Assembly (NCBI GenBank): GCA_003963005.1
Contig: RXJW01000094.1
Coordinates: 1-60,498, forward strand
DNA: 60,498 nucleotides
Reading direction: 5' to 3'
DNA from: Burkholderiales bacterium
GTDB taxonomy: Bacteria; Pseudomonadota; Gammaproteobacteria; Burkholderiales; Burkholderiaceae_C
The position numbers and the translations under genes were made by a program. This document shows, one piece after another, positions 15,949 through 24,907 of the stretch. Under the pieces are notes generated by a model, which was given only the letters and a program-made list of their open reading frames with translations, did no database searches and was not told the origin of the DNA. The number at the start of each line of letters is the position of its first letter. Within the stretch, counting starts at the first letter, position 1.

Positions 15949-18752
15949 AGCGGCTGCACCGACTCGCCGGTGGGCTGCTGCTGGCCCTGAGCCTGAACGC
16001 CCATGCACTCGACCCGGCCCTGCAGGCTGCGCCTGCCGATGGCTGGGGTGCCGGCACAGTCGGCGGCAGCGCCGCCACGCCGGAGCACATCTACACCGTG
16101 CGCAACCGGGCCGAGCTGCTCAACGCGCTCGCCAATGGCGCCAATGCGCCCAAGATCATCAAGGTGGCTGGCACCATCGACATGACCGAGGGCACGCCGT
16201 TTGCGAACACCGCCGACCAGAAGGTGCGCGCGCGGGTCAAGCTCACCAGCAACACGACTCTGATCGGCGAAGGCCCCGGGGCGGGCTTCGTCAACGCATG
16301 GATCGACATCACGAGCGTCAGTCAGGTCATCGTGCGCAACCTGCACCTCGTGGCGCCGTGCGACGTGGGCCCCGTCTGGGACCCGACCGACGGGGCCACC
16401 GGCAACTGGAATTCGCAGTACGACGCCATCGGCATCGTGTCCGCCACCCAGGTCTGGATCGACCGCAACACCATCACCGACGCCCCGGTCACCGACGACA
16501 CGCTGCCGATCGAGAACGGCAAGACCAAGCAGTGCCACGACGGTGCGATCGACATCACCAAGGGCGCGGACCTGATCACCGTCTCCTACAACCTGGTCAC
16601 GCTGCACGACAAGACGATGTTGATCGGCGGTTCCGACAGCCTGACGAGCGACGCCGGCAAGCTGCGCATCACGATCGCCAACAACGTGTTCAGCGGCATC
16701 ACGCAGCGTGCGCCGCGGGTGCGCTTCGGCCAGGTGCACGTGTTCAACAACTACTTCACCGGCAGCAAGACGGCCAGCCTTTATCCGCACCTCTACAGCA
16801 TCGGTGCCGGCAAGCAGGCCAACATCCTGTCGCACAACAACCTCTTCGCCATTGACGGCGCTTCCGGCTGCGACAGCGTCGTCACCTACCCGAGCAGCGA
16901 CCGCACGGGCGTGTTCCAGGACAGCGGCTCGCTGGTCAACGGCGCTGCCCTCGGCAGCTGCACGGTCGCGGCCGGCACGCCCTTCGTGCCTTCCTACACC
17001 TTCAAGCCGCGGCCGACGGCGCTCGTGAAGGCCAACAACCTGGCGCTGGCGGGCGCCGGCAAGCTGAGCACGCAGATCAGTGGCAACGGCAATGTGGCCG
17101 ACGTCGCCGGCACGCGCTCGCCCGCCGCGAACGAGACCGGCGTGCCGAGCGACACGCGGCTGTCGCTGTCCTTCGATGCCGCCCCCGCCATCGGTACCAC
17201 CGGCAAGATCAGCATCTACCGCGTGAGCGACGACGTGCTCGTCGACAGCATCGACCTCAGCACGGCGCCGTCGTCCTCCGACACGCAGGTGGTGCTGCCG
17301 CGCACCAACCTCGAGATCGATGCGCTCGGCCTTGGGGCCATGCCCGACGGCGCGACGTTCGCGCGCTACGTCTGGTACCGGCCGGTCGCGGTCAAGGGCA
17401 GCAGTGCCGTGATCAAGCTGCACAACAACAAGCTGGACTTCGGCACCGCCTACTACGTGACGATGGACGCCTCGGTGCTGTCCGGCACGATCAAGGGCGC
17501 CGCCTTCGCGGGCGTGACCAAGGCGGATGGCTGGAAGTTCACGACGCGCGCGGCGCCTGCCAGCCTCACCTCCGTCAGCGTGGACGACACCGGCACGACG
17601 GCCGACTTCCGCACGCTGCAGGGTGCGCTGAACTGGATCATGAAGAACTGCTCCACCAACAGCCCGGCCGCCAACGGCTGCACCACGGTGGCCACGCCCA
17701 AGACCATCACGCTGGGCAACGGCAGCTACCCGGAGCTCAACATCCTGCGCAAGGTGGCCAACCTCACCATCACCGGCGAGAGCCGCGAGGGTGTCGCCGT
17801 GGGCGAAGTGAACTTCGAGTCGCTGAACGCCGGCAGCGGGGCGAGCGCTGCAGCGGCGGGCACGGCACTCAGCACCTCGGGCAAGACGCTCGGGCACCGG
17901 GTGCTCGGCGGGGGGCGGGCGTCCTTCCTCGTGGAGTCGTCCGACCTGCTCACGCTGCAGAACTTCACACTGCAGAATCCGCATGTGCGCAGCACCAGCT
18001 GGGACAACCAGGCCGAGGCGCTGTACTTCAACACCAGCACCACCGCCGCGGCCGCGCGGCTGGTGGCGCGACAGATGAACTTCCTGAGCCAGCAGGACAC
18101 GCTCCAGCTCAAGGGCTACAACTGGATCTACCAGTCGCTCGTGGCCGGCAACGTGGACTTCATCTGGGGCAATGTCATGGCGAGCCTGTTCGAGGAATGC
18201 GAGATCCGTTCGGTGGTCGATACCGGCGGCAGCTCGCCGGGTTACGTCCTGCAGGCGCGCGCCACCGTGGGCGACAAGGGCTTCATCTTCCTGAACAGCA
18301 CGTTGACCGCGGAGCCCGGCGTCAGCCAGGCTTATCTCGCGCGCAGCGGCGGCACGGCCAGCACGACTTACATCGACCACATCGCCTTCGTGAACACGAA
18401 GATGGGCGCGCACATCCTGCCCGTGGGCTGGTGCGTCGGCACGGGCACGAGCAAGACTGGCGTGGGCACCGGCAGCTGCGGCAGCAACCCGCCCCCGTGG
18501 GCCGGCACGGCCGACGGCGCGGCCACCGATGCGGTGGGCTGGCGCGAGTTCGGCAGCATGGACCTCGCCGGTGCGCCGCTGGACGTGTCGGCGCGTCTGG
18601 GTGTGGCCTCGGTGAAGGTGAACAACCTGCCCACCAACCTGTCGCTGGCCCGCCAGCTTGGCAGCGCTGCCGGGCTGACGAGCCGGGCCGATATCTTCCA
18701 GAACTCGACGATTGCCACCGGCACGCCGGGCGGCTGGGTGCCTGCGCCGTGA
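15945..18752 (+). CDS. Secreted fusion: pectate lyase (PL1) + Ig-like linker + pectin methylesterase (CE8)
   Basis: This 935-aa protein has a signal peptide (residues 1-21) and three parts. Residues about 30-370 are a PL1 pectate lyase: DGAIDITKGAD, then QRAPRVRFGQVHVFNNYF near 255-270, with the arginine expected to be the catalytic base. Residues about 384-535 resemble an SbsA/Ig-like domain (SPAANETGVPSDTRLSLSFD to WKFTTRA). Residues about 540-930 are a CE8 esterase with QQDTLQ (near 717) and GNVDFIWGN (near 735), carrying both catalytic aspartates. One polypeptide could therefore demethylate pectin and cleave the exposed polygalacturonate by beta-elimination. The start overlaps the PEP-CTERM gene (ATGA) and its stop overlaps the next GTG. 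Confidence 0.9.
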   Translation: MKRLHRLAGGLLLALSLNAHALDPALQAAPADGWGAGTVGGSAATPEHIYTVRNRAELLNALANGANAPKIIKVAGTIDMTEGTPFANTADQKVRARVKLTSNTTLIGEGPGAGFVNAWIDITSVSQVIVRNLHLVAPCDVGPVWDPTDGATGNWNSQYDAIGIVSATQVWIDRNTITDAPVTDDTLPIENGKTKQCHDGAIDITKGADLITVSYNLVTLHDKTMLIGGSDSLTSDAGKLRITIANNVFSGITQRAPRVRFGQVHVFNNYFTGSKTASLYPHLYSIGAGKQANILSHNNLFAIDGASGCDSVVTYPSSDRTGVFQDSGSLVNGAALGSCTVAAGTPFVPSYTFKPRPTALVKANNLALAGAGKLSTQISGNGNVADVAGTRSPAANETGVPSDTRLSLSFDAAPAIGTTGKISIYRVSDDVLVDSIDLSTAPSSSDTQVVLPRTNLEIDALGLGAMPDGATFARYVWYRPVAVKGSSAVIKLHNNKLDFGTAYYVTMDASVLSGTIKGAAFAGVTKADGWKFTTRAAPASLTSVSVDDTGTTADFRTLQGALNWIMKNCSTNSPAANGCTTVATPKTITLGNGSYPELNILRKVANLTITGESREGVAVGEVNFESLNAGSGASAAAAGTALSTSGKTLGHRVLGGGRASFLVESSDLLTLQNFTLQNPHVRSTSWDNQAEALYFNTSTTAAAARLVARQMNFLSQQDTLQLKGYNWIYQSLVAGNVDFIWGNVMASLFEECEIRSVVDTGGSSPGYVLQARATVGDKGFIFLNSTLTAEPGVSQAYLARSGGTASTTYIDHIAFVNTKMGAHILPVGWCVGTGTSKTGVGTGSCGSNPPPWAGTADGAATDAVGWREFGSMDLAGAPLDVSARLGVASVKVNNLPTNLSLARQLGSAAGLTSRADIFQNSTIATGTPGGWVPAP

Positions 18753-19510
18753 GCCGCCGGGTGACACCCTGGCGTGCGGCGGTGGCGGCGGCGCTGGCCC
18801 TGCACGGCGCGGCGGCCCTGGCGCAAGCAGCGGCTCCTGTGCGCACCGAGACGACGGCCAACTCCGCACCCGGCCCGCGCCTGATCCTGGTGGGCGACTC
18901 GACGATGGCCCCGCGCAGCGGCTACGGCAATGCGCTGTGCGCACGCCTGCAGCAGGTGGCCTGCCTGAACCTGGCCCGGGGCGGCCGGTCCAGCCTGAGC
19001 TTCCGCGCCGAGGGCCTGTGGCAGACGGTGATGGCCCTGCTGCAGGAGGGCACGTCGCCGCAGAAGACGCTCGTGCTGATCCAGTTCGGCCACAACGACC
19101 AGCCCGGCAAGCCCGGGCGCTCGACGGACCTCGCCACCGAGTTCGGGCCCAACATGGCCGGCTACGTGAGGGACGTGAAGGCGGCCGGGGCCGATGTCGT
19201 GCTGATCACGCCGCTCACCCGCCGCACCTTCAAGGATGGCGACCTGCCCAACGACCTGCGGCCGTGGGCGGAAGCGGTGCTGCGCGTGGGTGCCGACCTG
19301 GGTGTGCCGGTGCTGGACCTGAACGCGGTCAGCCATGCGGCGGTGGCGGCCATGGGGCAGGCCGGCGCCGACACCCTGGCTGAAGCACCGCCGCGCTTTG
19401 ACCGGACGCACCTCGGCCCGAAGGGGGCAGCCCTGTTCTCGGAGCAGGTGCTGGAGGGTCTGCTCAGGCTCCGGCCGGAACTGGCCGCCGCGCGCACGCT
19501 CGCCCCCTGA
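18749..19510 (+). CDS. SGNH/GDSL esterase, rhamnogalacturonan acetylesterase type (CE12)
   Basis: This 253-aa secreted esterase has a hydrophobic leader (AAVAAALALHGAAALAQA). SGNH blocks are LVGDSTMAP (nucleophile Ser), GGRSS, FGHNDQPG and the C-terminal DRTHLGPKG with the Asp-His pair. The GDSTM form is typical of CE12 rhamnogalacturonan and pectin acetylesterases, which remove acetyl groups that block lyases. It starts with GTG at 18749, overlapping the TGA of the fusion gene, so it is in the same operon. The neighbouring genes support the substrate, but the sequence does not prove it. Confidence 0.87.
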   Translation: MSRRVTPWRAAVAAALALHGAAALAQAAAPVRTETTANSAPGPRLILVGDSTMAPRSGYGNALCARLQQVACLNLARGGRSSLSFRAEGLWQTVMALLQEGTSPQKTLVLIQFGHNDQPGKPGRSTDLATEFGPNMAGYVRDVKAAGADVVLITPLTRRTFKDGDLPNDLRPWAEAVLRVGADLGVPVLDLNAVSHAAVAAMGQAGADTLAEAPPRFDRTHLGPKGAALFSEQVLEGLLRLRPELAAARTLAP

Positions 19511-19521
19511 GGCCGCGTGCC

Positions 19522-19836
19522 TCAGGTCTTGGCCTTGTGGCGGTGGATCATCGTCCGCTGGAACCACGCCTCGTTCATGCGGGCCAGGAAGTGCGCATTG
19601 ATCGGGAAGCCGCAGCCGTCGCCGAGCACCGCCTCGCTGCCGCAGTGCGGGCACATGGCCGTCTGGGCTGCGATGGCCTTGGGGTCTTCGATGTTCTCCA
19701 CCGTCAGCCCGGTCCAGCCGACGATGTCGGCCGGCTTGAAGATCTGCACGCAGTGGCAGCACCCGCAGGTGGTGCTGGCTTCGATCTGTGCGTAGTTGTT
19801 CGTCGTGTAACGGTAGGCGGCGAGGAGTTCGTTCAT
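19522..19836 (-). CDS. Small CxxC zinc-ribbon-like protein of unknown function
   Basis: This 104-aa cytoplasmic protein has a CGCCHC cluster near residue 24 and CPHCGS near residue 62, enough to bind one zinc ion as a split ribbon. The rest is soluble with no signal or membrane segment. I recognise it only as a conserved hypothetical type. The start is ATG 19836, 19 codons inside a longer open frame. It converges on the acetylesterase gene with an 11-base gap and shows no link to pectin use. Confidence 0.7.
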   Translation of the reverse strand: MNELLAAYRYTTNNYAQIEASTTCGCCHCVQIFKPADIVGWTGLTVENIEDPKAIAAQTAMCPHCGSEAVLGDGCGFPINAHFLARMNEAWFQRTMIHRHKAKT

Positions 19837-19909
19837 GGCGGCGGTCGCAAGCGGCGTCGGCCGAGTGTGGCGCCGCCGCCCGCCGAACGCCATCGCGCTC
19901 TTGAGGATC

Positions 19910-21013
19910 TCACCTGCCCAGGTGGGTGCGCAGCCAGGTGATGGCCGCCCGTTGCTGCGGGATGTCGAAGCGATGGCCGCCGGGCGTGGCCCGGGTGTCG
20001 AGGCCGCCAGAGGGCCCCCACGCGGGCCGCAGGGCCGCCCAGGCCTGCTGCACGGCGTCCCAGGGGAACAGCCGGTCCTCGGGCGAGCCCATCAGCAGCA
20101 GCGGCCGGGGTGCGATGAGGGCTGCCACGTCGGGATGGTCCAGCTCGGCGGGGAGACCCGGGTGCGCCATGCTGAAGGCCGACTGGCCGGCGAGCGTGTG
20201 CTCACCCGGACGCAGCAGGCCCCGGCGGATGCACATCCAGTGGGCAGCCACGCAGGCCGGCACTTCGCTGCAGACGGCCGCCAGCTGCCAGGCGCGCAAG
20301 GCGCCCATCGAGAAGCCGAGGGTGGCCACCCGCGCGGCATCGATGCCCGGCTGCTCGCGCAGCCATCGATGGCTGCGCAGGTCGTCGCTCGCGATCACGC
20401 CCGCCCAGCTGTGGCCGAGCTGCATCAGGTGGCTGGCCAGTGCCTGCTGGTCGTCCCGGGCGAAACCGGCTCGGCTGCGGTCGCCCCAGCCGAGGGCGTC
20501 GATGGCCAGCACGGCGAAGCCCGCCTCCACCAGCGCTTCGCCCACGAAGCCGCCGCCGTACCAGCGCTGCACCCAGGCGTCCGCCACGGGGCTGGGCTGC
20601 AGCGGCCGAATGAGCTTGTCCTTGCCGATGTCGAAGCGCGCGCCATGGTCGTGCAGGGCCAGGACCGCCGGGTGGGGCCCAGGGCCGCGGGGGCGCAGGA
20701 AGAGGGCGGGCACGCGGTCGCCCAGCGCGCCGCGCAGCGTCAAGTGCTGCACGACGTGGGAGCCACGATCCTGTTCGGTCAGCACCTCGGTGGCGAAGCC
20801 GCTGCCGTCATCGCCCGGGCGCAGCATCAGCGCGCGGGCTGTCGCCAGGGCGGGCGCCCGCCAGGCCCCGGCGGGGCGCCAGGCCTGGCGGGCGCGCCAG
20901 AGGCGTTGCAGTCCGGCCAGCGTCTCGTCCAGGCCGTCGGCGTGGGCGGCGGCCCACATGAATGGCCCGGCACCGAGTGCGAAAGACTGCAGAAGGCTTC
21001 GCCGCCGCGTCAT
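19910..21013 (-). CDS. Secreted alpha/beta hydrolase (acetylesterase-like)
   Basis: This 367-aa hydrolase has a twin-arginine-like leader (MTRRRSLLQSFALGAG, ending near AHA). The nucleophile elbow is GFSMG, Ser about 234. The acid is likely in GSPEDRLFP and the histidine in PGGHRFD near the C-terminus. An HDHG segment in the first third supplies the oxyanion region. The layout resembles the large dienelactone-hydrolase/acetylxylan-esterase-like enzymes that occur in glycan-use loci, so it may deacetylate pectin, but the substrate is not shown. The start is ATG 21013; longer readings are not supported. It is divergent from the solute-binding protein gene. Confidence 0.75.
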   Translation of the reverse strand: MTRRRSLLQSFALGAGPFMWAAAHADGLDETLAGLQRLWRARQAWRPAGAWRAPALATARALMLRPGDDGSGFATEVLTEQDRGSHVVQHLTLRGALGDRVPALFLRPRGPGPHPAVLALHDHGARFDIGKDKLIRPLQPSPVADAWVQRWYGGGFVGEALVEAGFAVLAIDALGWGDRSRAGFARDDQQALASHLMQLGHSWAGVIASDDLRSHRWLREQPGIDAARVATLGFSMGALRAWQLAAVCSEVPACVAAHWMCIRRGLLRPGEHTLAGQSAFSMAHPGLPAELDHPDVAALIAPRPLLLMGSPEDRLFPWDAVQQAWAALRPAWGPSGGLDTRATPGGHRFDIPQQRAAITWLRTHLGR

Positions 21014-21108
21014 GGTCCGACCCGACTGGCAAGCGTCTGTGCCTGTGACAGAGTCCCCGACAGCCGCTCGCTCGAGCGCATGATGTCCGTCCACCCGCCT
21101 GCGCCCTC

Positions 21109-21873
21109 ATGACCTTGCGTCGCCGAGTTGCCTGCCTTTGGCTGCCCACGGCCTGGCCCGGTTGGGCTGCCGGGGCGGACGATGCGGCGCCCTTGCGCGT
21201 CGGCTGGGGTGACTACCCGCCCTTCCAGATCAAAGGCCCGCGGGGGCCGGAGGGGCTGGATGTGGAGCTGCTGGAGCTGATCGCCCACCAGGCCGGTGAG
21301 CGGCTGCGCTGGCTGCGCCGCCCGTGGGCCCGGCAGTTGGCCGACATGACCCATGGCGAGCTGGACATCATCTGCTCGGCCACGCCGGCGCCCGAGCGCG
21401 AGGCCATCGGGCGGTTCAGCCAGGCCTACCGCCAGGAGCGCGTGGCCCTGATGAGCCTGGTGGACGGGGCGCCGCCAGTGAGCCGCCTGGCCGAGCTCAA
21501 GGGGCGAGGCGTGCGCATCGGCATGATCCGCGGTGCGGTCTTTCCGGAAAGCGTGCGCCGCGAACTGCAGGCCCACGAGCTGCTGTCGGTCCTGCAATCC
21601 CTGCATGCCAATGACCTGACGCTGCAAGCGCTGCGACAGGGGCGGGTCGACTACGTCATCGAGGACCCGGTCTCGATGCAGTACCGCGCATCCAAGGATC
21701 CGGGGCCGCCGATCCGTGTGGCCCTGGAACTGGCCACGAGCCCGGTGCATTTGCTGGTGGCGCTCCAGGCCCTCGCGCAACGGCCCGCCTTGCTCGACCG
21801 GCTGAACCAGGGCCTGCAGCGTGCGCGTCAGTCGCCCGAATGGCAGCAGGCGCTGGCCCGGCGTCGAGCCTAG
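21109..21873 (+). CDS. Periplasmic solute-binding protein, family 3-like
   Basis: This 254-aa protein resembles amino-acid-type (family 3) periplasmic binding proteins: LRVGWGDYPPFQ near the mature N-terminus, GLDVELLELIA, and a later DYVIEDP segment in the second lobe. The leader is weak for a signal peptide (RRRVACLWLPTAWPGWAAGA). No permease or ATPase gene is adjacent, so it may be an orphan binding or sensing protein. Proteins of this short type often lack a known transporter partner. Ligand unknown. Confidence 0.72.
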   Translation: MTLRRRVACLWLPTAWPGWAAGADDAAPLRVGWGDYPPFQIKGPRGPEGLDVELLELIAHQAGERLRWLRRPWARQLADMTHGELDIICSATPAPEREAIGRFSQAYRQERVALMSLVDGAPPVSRLAELKGRGVRIGMIRGAVFPESVRRELQAHELLSVLQSLHANDLTLQALRQGRVDYVIEDPVSMQYRASKDPGPPIRVALELATSPVHLLVALQALAQRPALLDRLNQGLQRARQSPEWQQALARRRA

Positions 21874-21891
21874 GAAGCTGCGCTGCACCGC

Positions 21892-22845
21892 TTACGCGAG
21901 CAGGTCGAGCATCGCCTCGCGCGGGATCAGCGCGCCGGGGTGCTGGATGACACGGGCCGCCAGCCGGTTGCCGAACGCGGCGGCCTGTGCCGCAGGTTCG
22001 CCCATCAGGCGCCGGCACAGGTAGCCGGCGGCGAAGGAGTCGCCGGCGGCCGTCGTGTCCACCACGCGGGCCACCGGCGCGGTGGCGATCTCCTGCCACG
22101 CCTGGCCGCTGCCGATCAGCGTGGGCAGCGCGCCGCGCTTGATGGCGATCTCGTCCACCGCGAGCGACTGCGCGGCACTGACGGCGGATTCCAGGCTGGC
22201 CAGGCCGTGCAGGGCCTGGTGGTCGTCCGCGGTGACCAGGGCGATCGTCGCGGCCCCGAAGGCGCGGCTGTACCAGTAGCGGGCATCGGCCACCGACTCC
22301 CACAGCCGCGGGCGGTAGTTGTTGTCGAAGGCGACCACCTTGCCGGCGGCGCGCAGTCGCGTCATCAGGGCCAGCACGCGCTCGCGGCCCGACGGCGGCA
22401 GGATGGCCAGGCTGATGCCGGAGAGATACAGCGCATCCAGGGCGTCGGCCTGCTCCTCCAGCGCCGTGCTCGCCGTCTCGAAGTAAGACCTCGCGGCCGC
22501 CTGCCCGCGCCAGTAGTGAAAGCGCCGCTCGCCGCCGGCGTCCAGCTCGATCAGGTACAGCCCCGGCAGGCGCCCGGGCAGCCGCTGCACGAGGCCGGTC
22601 TGGACCTGCTCGTCGGCCCAGCGCGCGAGCAAGCCGCTGCTGAGGCTGTCGTCACCGAGCGCGGTGGCGTAGTGCACCCGCAGGCGGCGGCCGCCACAGC
22701 GGGCGAGATAGACGGCGGTGTTCAGCGTGTCACCGCCAAAACTCTGACGCAGCTGCCCGAAGGCCTCGCCTTGCAGCTCCAGCATGCATTCGCCCAGGGC
22801 GGCGATCGACACGGGCCGGTGTGCGGCCCCAGCAGGAAAGTTCAC
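21892..22845 (-). CDS. kdgK: 2-keto-3-deoxygluconate kinase
   Basis: This 317-aa PfkB-family kinase phosphorylates KDG to KDPG, the last step here before the aldolase. It has GECMLEL near the start, the KdgK-typical FDNNYRPRLW in the middle, and the PfkB signature TTAAGDSFAAGYL with the catalytic Asp. The start is GTG 22845. A KdgR-like box lies 12 bases upstream, tying it to the pectin regulon although it is 9 kb from kduD. The KDPG aldolase gene is not in the window. Confidence 0.92.
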   Translation of the reverse strand: MNFPAGAAHRPVSIAALGECMLELQGEAFGQLRQSFGGDTLNTAVYLARCGGRRLRVHYATALGDDSLSSGLLARWADEQVQTGLVQRLPGRLPGLYLIELDAGGERRFHYWRGQAAARSYFETASTALEEQADALDALYLSGISLAILPPSGRERVLALMTRLRAAGKVVAFDNNYRPRLWESVADARYWYSRAFGAATIALVTADDHQALHGLASLESAVSAAQSLAVDEIAIKRGALPTLIGSGQAWQEIATAPVARVVDTTAAGDSFAAGYLCRRLMGEPAAQAAAFGNRLAARVIQHPGALIPREAMLDLLA

Positions 22846-22857
22846 GGATTCTGAAAA

Positions 22858-22872
22858 TGAAACAGCGGTTCA
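22858..22872. promoter_or_regulatory. Candidate KdgR box upstream of kdgK
   Basis: TGAAACAGCGGTTCA matches the KdgR consensus TGAAAC-N3-GTTTCA with one mismatch. It lies 12 bases upstream of the kdgK GTG, just downstream of a possible -10 (TATCTT on the minus strand, 22876-22881), a good place for repression. Confidence 0.65.
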
Positions 22873-23014
22873 AATAAGATAGCGCAGCCGGTTCATTGGC
22901 TTCACATGGTTTACCCCGCCAAGCCGCCGCGCTGGTGGAACCTCGGGGCCGCCTGCCGGGCCGCCCCTCCCAGAATCGCCGGACTGCGCTGGACGCAAGA
23001 GGGGACGAGGGGCG

Positions 23015-24319
23015 ATGCAACTGCCGAACCTGCTGGCCACCCGCCGGGGCCGGATCGCGGCTTTCTTCCTGATGTACCTGACCGAGGGCCTGCCGATCGG
23101 CTTTGCCACGGTGACGCTCGCCACCCAGTTGCGCCGTCAGGGGCTGGGGGCGGCCGAGATCGGCGGCTTCCTGGCGTTGGTGCTGCTGCCCTGGGCCTTC
23201 AAATGGGTCTACGGTCCCTTCGTGGACCTGATCGCCTCGCGCCGCTTCGGGCCGCGCCGCGGCTGGATCCTGGCCGCGCAGTCGATGATGGTGCTGACGC
23301 TGCTGCCCCTCGCGCAGCTCAACCTGGCCACCCAGCTCAGCGTCTTCACCGCGCTGCTGTTCGTGCACAACCTGTTCGGTGCGGTGCAGGACGTGGCCGT
23401 CGATGCGCTGGCCGTCACGACGCTGCACGAGGACGAGCGCGCCTTTGCCAGCGGCATGATGTTCGGTGGGCAGTCCCTCGGCGTGCTGCTGGGTGGCGGC
23501 GGTGCGCTGCTGCTGGTGGGGCAGATCGGCCTGGCGGGCGCGATCCTGGCGATCGTGGTCCTCATCGGGGCCGTGATGGCCGGCGTCGTCGTGCCGATGC
23601 GGGAGGACGACGGCGTGGCGCCCGTGCGTCGGTCGCCGGATCTGCGCGCGGTGGCCGGCGAGGTGCGCGGCTTCGTGCGCGAGGCGCTGCAGGCCCTGCT
23701 GGGTTCGCGCCTGGCGTTTGCCGGGTTGTTGTTGGCCGTGCTGCCGATTTCCGCGATGGCCCTGGCCCGCGGTCTGCAGTCCAACCTGGCTGTGGACCTG
23801 GGCCTGAGCAACGAGCAGATCGGTGGGCTGGCCACGGCCTCGCAGGCGGCCACGGCGGTCACCTGCATCGTCGGCGGCTGGCTGTCGGACCGCCTGCCGC
23901 TGCGCCGCGCGCTGGGCGTGTACATGGCGCTGCTCAGCCTGCCGGGACTGGGGCTGATGCTCGCGCTGCAGCGGCACGCCTGGGCACCCGGGCAGGCCGC
24001 CCCGGCCGATCTGGTCACGGCCTTCATGGCCGCGGTGCTGGCCTACCAGCTGCTGTTCGGCTTCATCTACGGCGCCCGGGTGGCGGTGTTCATCGGCATC
24101 ACGCAGCCGGCCGTGGCGGCGACGCAATTCGCGGCCTACATGGCGCTGACCAACCTCTCCATCACCTACAGCCTCGTCTGGCAGGGCCATGCGGTCGAGC
24201 GCTGGGGCTACGCCGCGACGCTGGGCCTTGACGCGCTGGTGGGCCTGGTCGGGCTGGCCGTGCTGCCCTTCGTGCGCCCGAGCCCAGCGCCCGCGCGCAC
24301 CTCGGCCGCGCGAGCCTGA
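23015..24319 (+). CDS. MFS transporter (AmpG/PAT-like)
   Basis: This 434-aa inner-membrane protein has about 12 hydrophobic segments. The first carries FFLMYLTEGLPIGFATVTLA, followed by WAFKWVYGPFVDLI, which resembles the AmpG/PAT branch of major facilitators that move muropeptides or acyl-CoA-like compounds. The substrate cannot be assigned from sequence. The start is ATG 23015 after a G-rich stretch (GAGGGGCG). It is divergent from kdgK and convergent with the lipoprotein gene (12-base gap). Confidence 0.8.
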   Translation: MQLPNLLATRRGRIAAFFLMYLTEGLPIGFATVTLATQLRRQGLGAAEIGGFLALVLLPWAFKWVYGPFVDLIASRRFGPRRGWILAAQSMMVLTLLPLAQLNLATQLSVFTALLFVHNLFGAVQDVAVDALAVTTLHEDERAFASGMMFGGQSLGVLLGGGGALLLVGQIGLAGAILAIVVLIGAVMAGVVVPMREDDGVAPVRRSPDLRAVAGEVRGFVREALQALLGSRLAFAGLLLAVLPISAMALARGLQSNLAVDLGLSNEQIGGLATASQAATAVTCIVGGWLSDRLPLRRALGVYMALLSLPGLGLMLALQRHAWAPGQAAPADLVTAFMAAVLAYQLLFGFIYGARVAVFIGITQPAVAATQFAAYMALTNLSITYSLVWQGHAVERWGYAATLGLDALVGLVGLAVLPFVRPSPAPARTSAARA

Positions 24320-24331
24320 GGGCACGGCGTG

Positions 24332-24907
24332 TCAGCGGCAGGCGGTGGCAGCTGCCCAGGCTGCGAGCTGCGGCAGCCAGTCGTCAACCGCCTGCGACAG
24401 CGCGCGCACGGCACCGGCGGCATCCGGCGTGGGAGCGGGCCGCTCCAGCCGCCAGTGCTGTTGCGGCGCGGTGGCACCGGCCGCGGCCGGCCACATCGCC
24501 GCATGCAGCCGCAGCACCGCCTGGCTTTGGGTCGGGCTGCTGAACACCTGCTCGAACGCGTCCAGGTGGACCGTCAGCAAGGCGGGCGGACGGCCGGCGC
24601 AGCTGGCAGGTGCGGCGAGCTGTTCCCGCAGGCGCTGGGTCAGCAGTTCGGCCGGTGTCGCAGCCCACAGACTGTCGCGGTAGTGCTCCAGGCGCTGGGC
24701 CTGCTGGAAGGCCAGCCGGTAGGCGATGCCCTCGCCCGCGGCGGAGGGCGAGGCCGTGACGTCGGCGATGCGCCAGGCCATCGGCCCGGCAGACTGAGGC
24801 GCCGCGGCAGCCGGCCCCAGGTCGTAGACCGTGCGTGGCGGCACGGCGGGCGTCACGGCGCAGCCGGCCAGCAGGGCCAGCGTCAGCAGGGCGGCGGCGC
24901 GCTTCAT
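24332..24907 (-). CDS. ABC-type transport auxiliary lipoprotein (PqiC-like)
   Basis: This 191-aa lipoprotein has a lipobox LLAGC (Cys16) and the ABC_trans_aux fold seen in PqiC-type proteins (TVYDLGP near the mature N-terminus, then IADVTASP). Such lipoproteins sit at the outer membrane and partner MCE proteins in phospholipid transport. It overlaps the MCE gene stop by 4 bases (ATGA) and is the last gene of the Mla-like operon. Confidence 0.82.
   Translation of the reverse strand: MKRAAALLTLALLAGCAVTPAVPPRTVYDLGPAAAAPQSAGPMAWRIADVTASPSAAGEGIAYRLAFQQAQRLEHYRDSLWAATPAELLTQRLREQLAAPASCAGRPPALLTVHLDAFEQVFSSPTQSQAVLRLHAAMWPAAAGATAPQQHWRLERPAPTPDAAGAVRALSQAVDDWLPQLAAWAAATACR

Noticed and set aside
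15678..18944. 1088-aa open frame opposite the pectate lyase fusion
   Set aside because: Composition is typical of antisense in high-GC DNA, with no recognisable motif, while the plus strand codes for PL1 and CE8 domains.
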